Shown piece after piece: positions 62,860 through 64,000 of a DNA stretch of 64,000 nt (position 1 is the first letter of the stretch; the number at the start of each line of letters is the position of its first letter). This DNA is from Varanus komodoensis. Lineage: Eukaryota > Chordata > Lepidosauria > Squamata > Varanidae. The stretch is taken from positions 1,326,390 to 1,390,389 of the forward strand of contig NW_025336481.1 of the NCBI RefSeq assembly GCF_004798865.1, read 5' to 3'. The position numbers and the translations under genes are program-made. The notes below the pieces were generated by a model. It was not told the DNA's origin. It saw only the letters and a list, made by a program, of their open reading frames with translations, and ran no database searches.

Positions 62860-64000
62860 GCTGCAGGGGGAAGAGAACCAGCCGTGGGAAACCTCCAGGA
62901 GATGACAAAGCATTCCTGCTTGATCAGACTGGCTTGTTTCTCTACCTGGACAGGTGTGCCTGGGACTCACCTGAGTGAGGGAGTAAACTGCAGCTGTATG
63001 AACCATCCCCACTAAGCAACAGGTGGATAATTCTTGGCTGAGTCTTTTGGGCTCCAGGGATTAATTATGGTTTGTTGTTCCTGAAACACCCCACGTTGCT
63101 CAAATGAACTTAGGGAAGCGCAAACTGTGATGGCGAATCACATAAAACGCACGAGGACGTGCGATTAGGAAGACTGGATGCAGAGCAAAATTGTGGCTAG
63201 CCGATCTCTCAGTAAAATCATGCGGCTCATGCCCTTGGCCAAGAAAGCAAGGGGGTCCTGGAGGGGAAGTGCGGGAATTGTATTCCAGCCTATCTGGCGG
63301 GCACCAGCTTGGGGAAGGCTGGCATATGCACAAACATACATGGAATGATCCATCCAACACATCCACACTGTGGAAAGGAGGCCCATCACAAGGGGGGGAG
63401 ATAAAGGGCTTGGAGGAGGGCCGCGGGAGCTGCCCCCGTCCTGCCCAGCTGATGCCCCCCCAGTGGCTTTCTCGATGAACGGTTGTTTACCGTCCCGCGT
63501 CGGCCAAGGAAGTCCCTCCCTGGCATCCCAAGCCGCAGCCGCCGCCATTGGGCCGCCCTGCTGAGACAATCTCTCACCAGGAATTCCTGCCAGCCTCCGC
63601 TTCGCCCTGGACTTGCTCTCGGAACAGTCCGTCTGGCGCTTCCTAGTCCACCCCGTGAGTTATTTGCTTCTCAGCCAGGCACAAAACCCAGCAAAGTCCC
63701 AACCTGACACTGCACCGTTTGGCCCTGGGCCTTAAATGGAGAGGCAGGAGCCCTCCGAGCGAGGCCAGCGGGGGAGTGGAGCAGCCTGGCCAGGAAAAAA
63801 TGCCTTCACCCTCGGCCTCACCGTGACACCCTTGCCGCTGACGCGCAGAGCTCTCCCGCCACAAGCACCCCTGGAAAAGCCCCCCCCCCCAGACCAGCAG
63901 CAGCAACACCCTGTGCCATGCATTGCTATAAAAAGGAGGAAACGCACTCCCAAAAGAGAAGACCGCAGAGGGCACCCACGTGCACAACCTTTGCACACAC
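62860..64000. other. Beyond the MYLK2 start, no gene recognised
   Basis: 63030-63180 contains the same TGGTTTGTTG/CAAACTGTGATGG-type repeat as the 48940 intron. 63270-63330 is an arm of the palindromic repeat. In human the next gene on this side is TPX2; none of its coding is seen here. Confidence 0.45.

Noticed and set aside
1-64000. CRISPR arrays, bacterial operons, or recognisable retroviral or other virus-derived elements
   Set aside because: No spaced direct repeats, operon-like gene runs, or gag, pol, env or paired long terminal repeats were noticed. The repeats seen are SINEs, LINE fragments, DNA transposons and simple repeats.

Overview
This window is vertebrate nuclear DNA, most likely from a squamate reptile. 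The evidence is intron-split genes with GT-AG junctions, CpG-island promoters, many degraded tRNA-derived SINEs of the Sauria type (tRNA-like head with A and B boxes, then a conserved body and an AATAAA-like tail), CR1/L2-type LINE 3' ends, hAT-type DNA transposons, microsatellites and long G/C homopolymers. The species cannot be named from sequence alone. I see no viral, CRISPR or bacterial-type system.

Four host genes are supported, in the order DUSP15 (+), IRF10 (+), FOXS1 (+), MYLK2 (-). Only the last coding exon of DUSP15 lies in the window (1153-1368). IRF10 is complete: eight coding exons from 10183 to 20185, all phases joining, 446 residues, with a GC-rich promoter holding two IRF-type GAAANNGAAA sites. 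FOXS1 is represented by its C-terminal 160 codons and stop (24096-24578); its forkhead domain is not present and presumably lies in the 100-N gap just upstream. MYLK2 runs leftwards from a start at 61752 to a stop at 45598, with the whole kinase domain and calmodulin-binding tail readable and one N-terminal exon broken by a second gap. A third gap (36915-37014) lies in a CpG island that belongs to no recognised gene.

The order and strands match my recollection of human 20q11.21 (MYLK2, FOXS1, DUSP15), with IRF10, which mammals such as human and mouse lack, sitting between FOXS1 and DUSP15. The same gene families (DUSP22, IRF4, FOX cluster, MYLK4) occur together on human 6p25, and IRF8 lies beside FOX genes on 16q24. 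The window therefore looks like one limb of an ancient duplicated block. This is the most interesting feature I see.

The rest is intronic and intergenic DNA. 2.7-9 kb holds an AT-rich stretch, an interstitial telomere-like tandem duplication and a SPIN-like hAT element. IRF10 intron 6 holds a second hAT-like element of about 0.9 kb. The 20 kb between FOXS1 and the MYLK2 3' end is a patchwork of SINE and LINE fragments with one orphan CpG island. The MYLK2 introns and the region beyond its start hold more SINE and CR1 copies.
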